A stretch of 64,000 bases of DNA, taken from positions 1 through 64,000 of the forward strand of contig NZ_JBBPCC010000002.1 of the NCBI RefSeq assembly GCF_038070315.1, in the 5' to 3' direction. Shown piece after piece: positions 53,275 to 63,015 of the stretch (position 1 is the first letter of the stretch; every line of letters starts with the position of its first letter). This DNA is from Paenibacillus_G filicis. GTDB taxonomy: Bacteria; Bacillota; Bacilli; Paenibacillales; NBRC-103111. The notes below the pieces were generated by a model. The model did not search any database. It was not told where the DNA came from and saw only the letters and a program-made list of their open reading frames with translations. Made by a program: the position numbers and the translations under genes.

Positions 53275-55152
53275 TTATGGAAGAAGTGCTGGGGCCTTAC
53301 GTTTATGCGTGCCTTGCTCATAAGCATAGGCGAACTTGATCAGGGTGGACTCGTCGAATGGACGGCCCAGGAATTCGATACCGGCTGGCAGGCCTTCTTC
53401 CGTAAAGCCGGCCGGGACGGAGATCGCCGGGAAGCCGCTGTATGGGCTCAGGCGGTTGTTGCTGCCTGCTTTGGAGGCTTCGCCCAGTACGACCGTCGTT
53501 TCGGAGGTGGAAGGATAGATAATCGCATCCAGGTTATTATCGGCCATCACCTTCAGAAGCGCATCGCGCGTCAGCTTGGTCCGTTTCAAGACAATGTCCT
53601 TATACTCCTGGGATTCCAGATCACGGGTATCGCGCAGCTTGTAAGTCGCTTCATTCGGTTTGTAGAATTGCCCCGAATTGATAATTTCCGTCAACGTATG
53701 GAAGGGAGCATTCGGCTGGTATTTCGCCAGGTAATCATTCAGCTGGGACTTGAATTCATAACCGCTGAGGCTCGGATACTTCATAATGTCCGCCAGATTC
53801 GGGATCGTGATCGGAACGGCCGTAGCCCCCAGCTTCTTCATATCCTCAACCGCTACGTTAATCAGATTGCTGACCGGCTGCTCGGACGGCTTCGTTCCGA
53901 TAAGCTCGGTGGCGATCCCGATCCGGGCGCCTTGCAAGCCATTGACATCCAGGTCCTTCGTATAATCCGTCTTGGAACGTCCGACACCGTAGGCCGTGGC
54001 TACATCGTCAGCGTCATAACCCGCAGATGTTCCCAGCAGAATAGCGGCATCTGTGACGGTGCGTGCCATTGGCCCGCCTACATCCTGAGTCAGTGCCAGC
54101 GGGATAATGCCGTCACGGCTGGTCAAGCCTACCGTCGGCCTAATACCGACCAGACTGTTATACGAGGATGGAATCCGGATAGAACCGCCTGTATCCGTTC
54201 CTAGACCCGCCAGCGCGAAGTTGGCGGCTACCGCTGCCCCGGTGCCTGCGCTGGAACCCCCTGGATTGCGGTCCAGAGCATAAGGGTTCAAGGTTTGTCC
54301 GCCCAGGGAGCTAACCCCGGTGATGTTGAGCGCGAACTCATCCAAATTCGCTTTGCCGATAATAATAGCACCAGCATCCTTGAGCTTCTTCACCATCTCC
54401 GCATCATGAGTCGGCACCGCATCCTTCAGGCACAAACATCCAGCCGTTGTAAGCAGGTCGCCTGTGGCATAATTGTCCTTGACAATAATCGGAATACCGT
54501 GCAGCGGTCCGCGAACTCCCTTCTCTGCCCGTTCCTTATCCAGTGCTTCAGCCGTCTGCAAAGCGCCCGAGTTAACCGTGATCACGGCGTTCAGCTTGAT
54601 CCCCTGATCGTCATATTTGTTAATCCGATCGAGATACTGCTGGGTCAGTTCTTTGTAGGTCAGCTTCCCTTGACTTACAGCCTTCTGAATGTCGGCAATC
54701 GTGGTTTCCATGACATCGAAGGGCTTGAGATAGGCATAGACCCGGTCCGCGACTACCTGCGCCTGTCCCTTGGTCAAGTAAGCTTCAGGCTCGAAGCGGT
54801 CATCGCTGGTCCCTTCCAGCAGCTGCTTCTCCCTCAGAGCGCCGATGGCTCCTGCAGCAATGGAATCATCGGGAACATCTGCGAATGGCTCCTTGGCATC
54901 CGTCAGCTTCAGCGAGCTACCCAGCATGACGGCCAATGCTTCACGGGTTACGGTACCCGTGCTGTTCATCTGGAACGACAAGGAGCTTCCGGCCTTGGAA
55001 CCAGCAGCGCTGAGCAGCGCAACGACCTCCTGCGAAGTAATCGGCTCGGATGAACCCGGCACCGCTGCTGCCAAGGCAGATAGTGGAGCTGTAACCAGCA
55101 GGGCTCCCGCAATAACCCCCGATATCATCGTTGATCTGGATTTTCTTAACAT
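53275..55152 (-). CDS. Exported amidase-signature-family hydrolase with SLH-like N-terminal region
   Basis: A 625-residue exported protein. The signal peptide ends at LAAA near 29. Residues about 70-145 resemble S-layer homology sequence (EPFADVPDDSIAAGAIGALREKQLLEG, FEPEAYLTKGQAQVVA). The amidase domain (about 150-625) has the catalytic Lys in PIIVKDNYATG, cis-Ser in GGSSAGTGAAVAA and nucleophile Ser in GTDTGGSIRIPSS. Amide substrates vary widely in this family. Export and SLH-like anchoring suggest action at the cell surface. It probably has its own promoter in the AT-rich upstream gap. Confidence 0.9.
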   Translation of the reverse strand: MLRKSRSTMISGVIAGALLVTAPLSALAAAVPGSSEPITSQEVVALLSAAGSKAGSSLSFQMNSTGTVTREALAVMLGSSLKLTDAKEPFADVPDDSIAAGAIGALREKQLLEGTSDDRFEPEAYLTKGQAQVVADRVYAYLKPFDVMETTIADIQKAVSQGKLTYKELTQQYLDRINKYDDQGIKLNAVITVNSGALQTAEALDKERAEKGVRGPLHGIPIIVKDNYATGDLLTTAGCLCLKDAVPTHDAEMVKKLKDAGAIIIGKANLDEFALNITGVSSLGGQTLNPYALDRNPGGSSAGTGAAVAANFALAGLGTDTGGSIRIPSSYNSLVGIRPTVGLTSRDGIIPLALTQDVGGPMARTVTDAAILLGTSAGYDADDVATAYGVGRSKTDYTKDLDVNGLQGARIGIATELIGTKPSEQPVSNLINVAVEDMKKLGATAVPITIPNLADIMKYPSLSGYEFKSQLNDYLAKYQPNAPFHTLTEIINSGQFYKPNEATYKLRDTRDLESQEYKDIVLKRTKLTRDALLKVMADNNLDAIIYPSTSETTVVLGEASKAGSNNRLSPYSGFPAISVPAGFTEEGLPAGIEFLGRPFDESTLIKFAYAYEQGTHKRKAPALLP

Positions 55153-55591
55153 AACGATTCCCCCGCTTCTAAGTTGTCATCTGGATGCTTGTGAATTCCC
55201 CCTCATTATATTTAATGTCAGTTTATCTTACAAATAAATAAAACTAAGAAAAAAACGTATTCATCGAATTAAATCTTCTATTTATTCTTATATTCACTCT
55301 AATTCTTTCTTTTTCGTTAAAAGAATAATCCTTGTATAATCATGATCAAACTTAATTCCGCTGGAAAATCATACCTTATTCGATAAATATAACGTCATAA
55401 TTTATTACAAATGTGTTTGTTCCTTATTATAATTTCATTTAACCCCGCCACGAAAGCCATATAATATAACATGAATATAACACAAAATTCTCGATTGTTC
55501 TTAATATAGCCAAACACTGGCTCCGGTTCGATCATGCCCTAGCTGCTAGCGCACCGATTGGCATTGGCTTCGATTTTGTTGTAGAAAATTG
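55153..55591. other. AT-rich intergenic region
   Basis: About 440 bp, markedly AT-rich between 55200 and 55500. No open frame with a recognisable product. It probably contains the amidase promoter on the minus strand and the flank of the insertion sequence. No clear IS terminal inverted repeat could be identified by eye. Confidence 0.5.
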
Positions 55592-55640
55592 AAAAGAGGT
55601 GTCCCGCAACCCTTTTCATGGCTTTTGGGACGCCCTCTTC
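55592..55640 (-). terminator. Hairpin downstream of the transposase gene
   Basis: On the minus strand AAGAGGGCGTCCC pairs with GGGACACCTCTT across a loop of about 20 bases and is followed by TTCAATTTT. It is typical of the 3' end of IS1182/IS5-like elements. Confidence 0.65.
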
Positions 55641-55751
55641 TTCTATACGCCTACAGCTTTTATTTCTTGAATGGTTCTGGGCAAACAACAACAAATAAGC
55701 TAAGCCAGATGATCCTACATAGGGCTTGCTGAACGATTGTTTATGCGAAAT

Positions 55752-57230
55752 TTAGGGTGAGGCGCCGGCGTGAAAACATTGCGAAAAAGAAGAAAAAAGA
55801 ACGCGGAGTCTGCGCTCCAGGTTCATCACCAGAAGCTGCAGCGTAATCACCGATTCGCTTGTCTTTGCAAGGCGCGCGCGAATGCAGCCAAGCCCGTACT
55901 TGCGCTTGCCTTCTCCGAACTTGCCTTCAATCGCGTTTCGTTCCCCTGTATCCTGTTTGACGATTTGCTTTTCTTCACTTGTCGGACCGTTTTTCGGTTT
56001 GCGCCCCAGCGCCGGTCCGCTGAGCCGGATGACCTGCTCTTTGCAGAAGCGCCGGTTCTCACGGGTGCGGTAGATTTGATCCGCTTGCACAACTTTCGGG
56101 TAGTAGCCCATGCGCGCTCGGTACTTCTCGATCACGTCAATGAGCGTCGTGCTCTCGTTGAAGTTGTCCCAGGACTGATGATCCAAGAACGCATAGCCGT
56201 TCACCATGCTCACTGCGATTTTGGCTCCAAACTCGACACGTGCTTTGGCTTTACCGCGCACGATCAACCTGACATGCGGCTGATGAATGCTTACGATTCT
56301 CTCGTCGACCTGGTGAGAACGCGCATTGTACATGTGCAACTGCTGTCGGTACAGTTCATGAATCAGCAACAAGTCACGATAGGCTTTGCGGCTTAGCAAG
56401 GTGAGCGGCTGCGTCTTGGCTTGCTCGGCGATGATGGAAAGGTTTCGTCCCACGTAACCAAGCTGCCGCCGAACCGCTTTACGAATCACTTTCACTCCCG
56501 GTCTGCGCTGCTTCGATACCGCCAGAAACTGCTTACGCGCTTTTTCCCGATAGGTACGCGGTTTTGCCGCTTTGCCGATCACCGGCTCGTGCAACGCATC
56601 GATGATGGCTTCGAGCTTCTCACGCGCTTCATTGAGAAGATTCAGATCGGTCGGATACGCGATATCCGCCGGTGCGCAGGTGGCATCTACCAGTACCGTT
56701 CCTTGATTGGGTTGAGTGGATTCCGCTTCCAAGGCGGACTCCACAGGATGCGTTTCGGACGCAGATTCAATCTTTTCAGGCTTCTGCGGCTGCGCGACCG
56801 TCTGTTCCACAGACTGAGTTGCACCTGACGATTCCATGAACATCATTTGCTGTTCGGCCTCGATAGCAGCAAGCTTGCGCTTCTTTGACTGTTTCACTTT
56901 ACCGCCGCCGCTTGTGTCATTGTCGTCATCTTCCTTCGAGTCCTTCCCGCCTGCTACGGCGATGAGCTCGTTAAGTTCCGCAAGCACATGCTTGAGTCGT
57001 TTTCGAAAGTGCGTCATCATGGAGTGATGGAACGGCGGCTTCATCACAAATCCGGGCAGACCGATGAAGTATTGCATGTACGGATTTTCGCTGATCGATT
57101 CCAAGGTTTCTCCGTCGGTCAACTGCATGCGCTCTTGAATGATCAATGCACCGAGTCCCATCCGCAGACTGATCGTTTGCTCTCCGCGGAAGGTGTCTTT
57201 GAAATAAGTGAAACCTGCTTCGAAGAGCAT
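55752..57230 (-). mobile_element. IS1182/IS5-like DDE transposase, 5' truncated
   Basis: 492 residues. SLRMGLGALIIQERMQLTD and ENPYMQYFIGLPGF match the N-terminal DUF772-type domain. VDATCAPADIAYPTDLNLLN carries the first catalytic Asp. GAKIAVSMVNGYAFLD and QADQIYRTRENRRFC mark the second Asp region. ERNAIEGKFGEGKRKYG supplies the Glu. The usual first 40-45 residues before EAGFTYFKDTFRGEQ are absent, so the 5' end of the element seems lost. An insert rich in Glu/Gln/Ser (about 95-165) is normal for this group. The C-terminal end looks complete. Probably inactive. Confidence 0.85.
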
Positions 57231-57343
57231 GCATCAATGAGCATAGTCTTGCCGGGTAGTTAACTTGTTAATTTGAGTCGTTGCTGTAATGCCCATATGG
57301 TTACGCTTTAACTGCTGAAGGGGACCCAACTAGGATTTGCCTT

Positions 57344-58258
57344 TTACCTGCGCCAACTTTTAAATGAGCAATCAATAGCACAACCCCATGCGGCAAACAC
57401 TTGCCGTGCGGATTCATCCGCCGGTACAAAGAATTCGATTCGCGGGTAAGCTTGATCGGTCACGGAAAGGTGCAGTTGGTTATAACGTATGGGTTTACGT
57501 TCTACAGAGCATGGCAGCCGCGCCAAGAAGTATTTCGCCGTCTCCAAATCCTGCTCGTCCGTCCATGCCTCTCTATTCCAAAATTCGCGAATTTCTGCGT
57601 ATTTCTCCATCATCTCATGGAAACGCGCATATCTAGAATCCACGAATAGAGCCGGGTGACGGTTCTTAAAGGATTGAATGCCGACAATCCCATGGGATTC
57701 CCAGCGGGACTGCGACTTCTCGTCAAAGGAAGAACCCGCACGGATCGGCAGCTCCTCGTTGAAATGAAGATCAAACAAATTAGTCTGGTTAGCCGTAAAA
57801 GAAAAATCGGACAGTCCAAACAAGTCACAGAAAGCTTCATTATACCCGACTATATCCAGCACATCGGTTACGATCATCGCCGGATAAGGCAACTGTTGCA
57901 TCATGGATCTGGCTTGTTCCAGTACTTGGCCGTATTTTCGGTCAGATAAAGGCAAGGGGATCGGCACATAACCTGCGGATAGAAGCAGATCGTTGCGTTC
58001 TCCGCTTGTGCATTCCAAATAATCAGCAATTTCCATCAGGGTCTGACGGTCGGGCATGCGCCGAGATCGTCCCGTTAGCAAATTTTTGTATGTGCCGCAA
58101 ACCTCATCATTCAATTCCTGTTGAGTAAAACGTTTCTTGTTCTGAATCCGGGAAGAATTCCTGTCCGTGGTCTGCTGCCGCTGTATCCGAAGTCGTTCAA
58201 TCGTGTCCAGTACACGTATTAGTTCGGCGGCGCCTTTATTTAAATTCGATGTCGTCAT
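57344..58258 (-). CDS. XRE-family regulator with MmyB-like ligand-binding domain
   Basis: A 304-residue regulator. The N-terminal HTH is around FTQQELNDEVCGTYKNLLTG, followed by the MmyB-type ligand domain (PF17765-like), with VLDIVGYNEAFCDLFGLSD and RYNQLHLSVTDQAYPRIEFF. Such proteins commonly regulate an adjacent short-chain or quinone reductase. The ATG at 58258 has AAAGGGG seven bases upstream. It is divergent from the quinone reductase-like gene at 58387, its probable target. Confidence 0.87.
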   Translation of the reverse strand: MTTSNLNKGAAELIRVLDTIERLRIQRQQTTDRNSSRIQNKKRFTQQELNDEVCGTYKNLLTGRSRRMPDRQTLMEIADYLECTSGERNDLLLSAGYVPIPLPLSDRKYGQVLEQARSMMQQLPYPAMIVTDVLDIVGYNEAFCDLFGLSDFSFTANQTNLFDLHFNEELPIRAGSSFDEKSQSRWESHGIVGIQSFKNRHPALFVDSRYARFHEMMEKYAEIREFWNREAWTDEQDLETAKYFLARLPCSVERKPIRYNQLHLSVTDQAYPRIEFFVPADESARQVFAAWGCAIDCSFKSWRR

Positions 58259-58386
58259 GTGTACGCCCCTTTCAAAAAAACAGGTGTAGTTTTGCACTTG
58301 AGAAATGAAGTGGCCGCGGATATACTGCAAAATATACCAACTCGCAATATATCAACTCGCCATGTATTGAAAAGGGGGAAATCATC

Positions 58387-59316
58387 ATGATACGTGCGAT
58401 TGTTGTCGACCCGCACATCAGAGAGCCATTCACTATTCAGGAAGTTGAGGCACCGCAAGCGCAACCTTGGGAGACAATCGTGGAAGTTAAAGCTTTTTCG
58501 ATTAATCGCGGCGAAGTCGTCGACGCAATCCAGCGTAAGGAAATGAGCAGGCCCGGCTGGGATTTTTCCGGTATTGTACGACAAGAGGCCTTAAACGGCG
58601 TTGGCCCAAAGAAAGGAAGTCGTGTGGTCGGTTTTTTGCTTACGGGAGCTTGGGCGGAGCAAATCGTTGCACCTGCCCTCACATTGGCTGAAATTCCTGA
58701 CGAGGTCACCTTCGAACAAGCAGCGACCTTGCCGGTTGCCGGCCTCTCGGCTCTATACGCTTTGCGTAAAGGAGGGCTCTTGCTAGGAAAGCGAGTGTTG
58801 ATTACAGGTTCAACCGGAGGTGTCGGTGCATTCGCTCATCAGTTGGCCGCCTTATCTGGCGCTTATTCAATCGGCGTTGCCCGTTCCGAATCCAAGGTAA
58901 AACAAGCTATGGCTTATGGCGCAGATGAAGTTTTTGTCGGGGATGACGTGACGAAAGCCATCGCTGCGAATGGTCCCTATGATTTTATCATTGATTCAGT
59001 TGGCGGAGTTACGCTTGCCTCTCTTTTCCCGCAGTTAATCCCGCAAGGCGTCTGCGTTTCCCTGGGACATTCTTCTTCAGATACCTCTGCTTTGCACATG
59101 CTCGGTTTAGGCGGAAGGACGCTGTATAGCTTTTTTCTCGGCGAAGAAATGAACCGCCATGCGCCTGCGCAAGATCTTGCCATGCTCGCTCGGTTGGTTA
59201 AAGCAGGGAAATTGCGGCCGGTTATTGAGGTGCAAGAATCCTGGGAGCATATCGACGCCGTGGCGCGTCAATTCATTGATCGCCGCTTTACGGGCAAAGC
59301 TGTACTTACGATCTGA
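58387..59316 (+). CDS. Zinc-independent alcohol dehydrogenase / quinone reductase family (MDR)
   Basis: A 309-residue medium-chain dehydrogenase/reductase. It has a GroES-like N-terminal domain, then the cofactor site LITGSTGGVGAFAHQLAALSG (about 137-157), and the QOR-like motif EQAATLPVAGLSALYAL. Zinc-binding residues of classical ADH are absent, so an NADPH:quinone oxidoreductase-type role fits. It is divergent from the MmyB-type regulator with a 128-bp shared control region. Redox or electrophile detoxification is plausible but inferred. Confidence 0.9.
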   Translation: MIRAIVVDPHIREPFTIQEVEAPQAQPWETIVEVKAFSINRGEVVDAIQRKEMSRPGWDFSGIVRQEALNGVGPKKGSRVVGFLLTGAWAEQIVAPALTLAEIPDEVTFEQAATLPVAGLSALYALRKGGLLLGKRVLITGSTGGVGAFAHQLAALSGAYSIGVARSESKVKQAMAYGADEVFVGDDVTKAIAANGPYDFIIDSVGGVTLASLFPQLIPQGVCVSLGHSSSDTSALHMLGLGGRTLYSFFLGEEMNRHAPAQDLAMLARLVKAGKLRPVIEVQESWEHIDAVARQFIDRRFTGKAVLTI

Positions 59317-59428
59317 AGGTGAGGCGGAAATCTAATGGATACGTCCTGTAAGTAAATGCATGGCTGCTCAACGTAATCCCTTGGATTTCCGCGCACTCAA
59401 TGCATGAACAAGCTTATGTACGTTCTGT

Positions 59429-60300
59429 TTAGAATAAGGCCTCAAACTTCGCTTTTCCTTGCTTATTTATCCATGCATCAAAGTCCATTAATGGAGGGTA
59501 GCTCTTGCGCACGTCTAAAATATCGACCTTATGCCCTCCATCGCTTATCCATTGAAAAACGCTGGCCAAGATTTTGTTATGATGACGGAACGTTTCCATC
59601 GGAATTTCGACGTAAGGAATCGTAGGGCCGGTTATTTTGCCTAATGCTTCGGAAATTTGCAAAGGTGTTAACTCGTCTCCGGCAATTTCCAGGGTTCTGC
59701 CCAAATAGACGTCGGGATATCGAAAGGATAACGCTGCAAAAGCGCCAGTATCGTCCACAGCTACGAGCGGGATCACGCCATCCCGCTTGAAGGCTTGTGC
59801 GAGTATTCCGTTCTGTATACCAGCAGACAATGGGTCGAAAAGTTCTCCATGAAAGTAGCGGGACGCAATATAGTGGCCGGTATACCGAGTGATTGAATAT
59901 GCTGCTCAATCTCCCATTTAGCATCGCGAAATGAAGATTGCGCCTCTGCATCTCCAACAGAGGAATAAACGAAGTGCTGAATATTCGCCTTGTGAGCCGC
60001 GTCCGCTACTGCCTTCCCGATACGCTTTTCTTTGGCGTTGGATTCGAAAGAAGGGCTCCAGTCCGGGAGCAGGACACTGAAAACGCCATAAATCCCCTGC
60101 ATCGCTGCTTCGAGAGAAGAAAGATCATTCATGTCACCCCCTACAAGCTCGACTCCTAATTGAGACAGTTTCAAGGCCTTATCGCTTGATAAATCGCGAG
60201 TAAAGGCACGGACCTTCCAACCATCGGCAATTTAATGCCTGACTGCCGCACCTCCTTGTTGTCCGGTTGATCCTAAAACCAATATCTTTCTTTCATTCAT
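59429..60300 (-). pseudogene. NmrA-like NAD(P)-binding SDR gene broken by a stop and a frameshift
   Basis: Reassembled from the minus strand: ATG at 60300, with GGAGGAGAACAGGTC upstream, gives MNERKILVLGSTGQQGGAAV (Rossmann motif). A TAA follows near 60230, where RH*IADGWKVRAFTRDL would continue, and then KLSQLGVELVGGDMNDLSS. A frameshift at about 59829 joins RPATFMENFSTHC to SAGIQNGILAQAF, and the frame ends KAKFEALF. Intact relatives are NmrA/QorB-like NADPH sensors or quinone reductases of about 285-290 residues. It is divergent from the HxlR-type pseudogene. Confidence 0.85.
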
Positions 60301-60462
60301 GACCTGTTCTCCTCCGAAAGCTTGATCTGATTATATTTGCTTAGAATAAATACCGTTCCTGTTGGTATTTTAATTTATTTAATATATAATTTAAAGTAGA
60401 AACATTTTAGTTATATTATTTCACAAATTAAACTAACTATATTTTAGAAAGTGGTGATTTCG

Positions 60463-60849
60463 TTGAAAGTGCCCATAGGGGATGAATTCTGCCTCATCTC
60501 GATTGGTGATGCATTGGAAGTTGTTCGCGGGAAGTGGTCTTTTTTAGTACTCTCCTTGCTTAGTCTAGGGCCGCAGAGATTTAATGAAATACGAAGAGTT
60601 ATAGATAACATCAGCATTAAATCATTGATGGATGTACTGCGCCATTTAGAACAATATAAAGTCATCAATCGCCAAGTGTTTCCTACTGTACCTGTAACCG
60701 TCTAGTATTCGTTAACGGACAAGGGATGGGACTACATCCCCATGCTCCAACAAATGCGTAAAAGGGGCGAACAATGGGGAGAGCGGACGAAACTTGTTAT
60801 GGATGAACATGAAGCATCAATACAGACAGAATCCCTTAAGCCTTTTTGA
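60463..60849 (+). pseudogene. HxlR-family regulator interrupted by a nonsense codon
   Basis: The first part reads KVPIGDEFCLISIGDALEVV, RGKWSFLVLSLLSLGPQRFN, then INRQVFPTVPVTV. An in-frame TAG at 60703-60705 stops it. The reading frame then continues YSLTDKGWDYIPMLQQMRK to a TGA at 60849. GAG to TAG would explain it, since VTVEYSLTDKG is the normal motif. About 128 residues would be the full length. The start is TTG at 60463 with GGTG upstream, or a GTG at 60451. The truncated product retains most of the winged helix but loses the dimer end. Confidence 0.85.
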
Positions 60850-60870
60850 TTCTTACATATACATAAGGTC

Positions 60871-61644
60871 TTAAGAATACTCGAAGCAAATAACAGCCTT
60901 TTTTAGATCTTGATCATAAAATAAATATACACAATCTGCCCCAAATGCTTGAAAGTAATATCCTGTCAAGGACCCGATATATGTAAATACATCCCCATTC
61001 AGCTTCTTTGGAATGTTTATCAGATTAGTACTTTCAAATTTAAGCAATTCATCTAAAGATTCATTGTATGTTTCAATATACTCCCTAGCCTCATCTGACA
61101 TAAAAGCAATATCATCTATGATTCCGTTCACTTCAGGAAAGCCAAGCCCCCAGCCTGCAGCTTTTTTGTCCTCATAATCTTGTTTCAGTGTTTCTGCGGA
61201 AGTAAAAGCTTCGCCGAAACTAGAGTATGGATAAATCATGCCATGATTGAAATAAAACTGCTTTCGGCTTTGATAATCCTTTTCATTTTGTTGATACGCA
61301 TCTTCCAAACTGTCAACTTCATAAGAATCTTCAGTATCGTCCTTCTGCTCAATGGCAAAGTATTTCCATTCTGCTTCAAACTTGTATTTGCCATCAATAA
61401 CATTGAAGCCAATCATATCTTCTTTAGAATAATGGGTATGATATTCCGTCGTATCTGCTCCCACGCATCCTTCATGTATTTCTTTTGCGGATACGATATG
61501 TAACCACTCATCTTGGTCTGGGAAGATGCATTGCAAATTAATTGAACATATAGGCAAAAAGTGTTTTTTATGACCTTCGATATCCTCATAAAACACCTCT
61601 TCGTATCCCGGGAAAGGCTTTATAAATTGTTCAGGTATATTCAT
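60871..61644 (-). CDS. Hypothetical protein, 257 residues, AT-rich gene
   Basis: Not recognised. The product starts MNIPEQFIKPFPGYEEVFYE and is acidic, rich in aromatic residues and without signal peptide or membrane helix. Segments such as FEAEWKYFAIEQKDD and AAGWGLGFPEVNGII suggest a mixed alpha/beta cytoplasmic protein; a resemblance to SMI1/SUKH-like proteins is possible but unconvincing. The ATG at 61644 follows GGGGGACTTGAA. It lies 56 bp after the RDD gene. Codon use is AT-rich compared with the first 45 kb, suggesting acquisition. Confidence 0.65.
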   Translation of the reverse strand: MNIPEQFIKPFPGYEEVFYEDIEGHKKHFLPICSINLQCIFPDQDEWLHIVSAKEIHEGCVGADTTEYHTHYSKEDMIGFNVIDGKYKFEAEWKYFAIEQKDDTEDSYEVDSLEDAYQQNEKDYQSRKQFYFNHGMIYPYSSFGEAFTSAETLKQDYEDKKAAGWGLGFPEVNGIIDDIAFMSDEAREYIETYNESLDELLKFESTNLINIPKKLNGDVFTYIGSLTGYYFQAFGADCVYLFYDQDLKKAVICFEYS

Positions 61645-61700
61645 TTCAAGTCCCCCAAGGTTGAAATTCTTCGTCAGACATATGACATCTATATGTGAGT

Positions 61701-62273
61701 TCAGTATCGTTCCACAAAATATCCGATTAGCATTAAACCAAATGGAATAACAATTAAAATCCCAGCTACAAGCCATCTTAGCAAGACAATTTTCCCATGC
61801 ACAACGACAAGCTCCATATCCCTGTCCCAGGTTGTTATACCTTCCCTAACCAATCTAGAGTGTCCTAAAATCGCCGCAATCAGTTTTGGCAAGCCTATTC
61901 CTATGCCTGTTCCTCGCCACCAGACCAGGAGACTTCGCCTAAAACTTTGAACCGGTGTTAAGCGCTCGCCGTTTTCATTAAAGATAGAAATACCAAAGAT
62001 CCACTTGCCCAGTGTAGTTCCAAATAGGGTCAGAAATAAACCCTCAACTATTAACCATACCAAAGCATAAAGTAGTGATAATAAAATTGACCTTATTTGT
62101 TCTAAAAAGCCAGGAAACATGAATTCCCAAATCAACCCTAAGACAAAAACAAATGTATAATAGTCCAATGTTCTTGCCCAAAATCTGACCCACGGTCGCG
62201 GAGGCGAAGGTAATATCCTATTAGACTCGTCTAGCATTTCTAAGTCTTCAGACATTATTAGTTTTTCCACCAT
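61701..62273 (-). CDS. RDD family membrane protein
   Basis: A 190-residue membrane protein. The RDD-type N-terminal motif is PRPWVRFWARTLDYYTFVFV (Arg and Asp visible), followed by helices around LIWEFMFPGF, LYALVWLIVEGLFLTLFG and VAGILIVIPFGLMLIGYF. The central GTTLGKWIFGISIFNENGERL is diagnostic. Function unknown. I use the ATG at 62273, with GAAGGG nine bases upstream. It appears to share a transcript with the unknown gene downstream. Confidence 0.8.
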   Translation of the reverse strand: MVEKLIMSEDLEMLDESNRILPSPPRPWVRFWARTLDYYTFVFVLGLIWEFMFPGFLEQIRSILLSLLYALVWLIVEGLFLTLFGTTLGKWIFGISIFNENGERLTPVQSFRRSLLVWWRGTGIGIGLPKLIAAILGHSRLVREGITTWDRDMELVVVHGKIVLLRWLVAGILIVIPFGLMLIGYFVERY

Positions 62274-62365
62274 GTTTAGCAACCCTTCATTAGTTCAATC
62301 TTATATCTGAAATCGTCAAATAAATTCAAACTTCTCATCTTCTCGATTACATTGACTTTGGATTG

Positions 62366-62812
62366 TTATTCGACGGGTATGAATAGCTCAACTTTCTCTT
62401 CGTCTGCCTCTTCTATGTAAAAAATTTCAATAGAGCAAGCTCCATTTAGCTGTTTATGCCCTTTCTTTTGAATCCAATCCAATACATGACCGTACCCATC
62501 ACGGATTGTTTGATTGGTACAAGTCACCTTAGCATAGGTATGACCAGGAAGTTTAAAGCTCACCATGCCTTCTGGAATCGCATTCCCTTCAGGCACTTCA
62601 TAACAAGCAAAATAGGTAGCCAGATTGTCACACACATAATACGGACTAAAAACAACGTCTGTGTTTATATTCGGAGTAAATTCAGACTTTCTGCTTCCAA
62701 GTTTTTGCTGAACTTTCACAGCTTCAGAAGGAAATGAATGTGGAAAAGGTCCTGAGAAGCTAAATCCAGCAAAATGACTGGCATCTCTTGAAATAAGTTC
62801 ACAATCAAACAT
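62366..62812 (-). CDS. GyrI-like / AraC effector-binding domain protein
   Basis: A 148-residue stand-alone GyrI-like small-molecule binding domain. Typical signs are FKLPGHTYAKVTCTNQTIRD followed by GHVLDWIQKK, and the terminal IEIFYIEEADEEKVELFIPV. No DNA-binding domain is attached. Such proteins bind drugs or hydrophobic ligands, or hydrolyse cyclopropanoids in some relatives. The ATG at 62812 has AAGGAG about 11 bases upstream. AT-rich like its neighbours. Confidence 0.8.
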   Translation of the reverse strand: MFDCELISRDASHFAGFSFSGPFPHSFPSEAVKVQQKLGSRKSEFTPNINTDVVFSPYYVCDNLATYFACYEVPEGNAIPEGMVSFKLPGHTYAKVTCTNQTIRDGYGHVLDWIQKKGHKQLNGACSIEIFYIEEADEEKVELFIPVE

Positions 62813-62939
62813 GAAGCATATCACTCCTTGTGTTTTGGTTTTATTTTCCACAAAATATACTAATGCATTCTTACTGCTTTGTAAATGGTTTCAAAGCTGG
62901 ACGAATAACGTAAGTGCGTAAAGATCAACAACGAAGTTT

Positions 62940-62979
62940 AAAAAAACCACTCGTTTTCCTTGTACAGGAAAACAAGTGG
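62940..62979 (-). terminator. Terminator of the NtaA-type monooxygenase at the right edge
   Basis: On the minus strand CCACTTGTTTTCC pairs with GGAAAACGAGTGG (one mismatch) across a 7-base loop, followed by seven T residues. Confidence 0.9.
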
Positions 62980-63015
62980 CCGTTATGGCAAGCGACAATG
63001 CTGCGCCCCGTCCGC

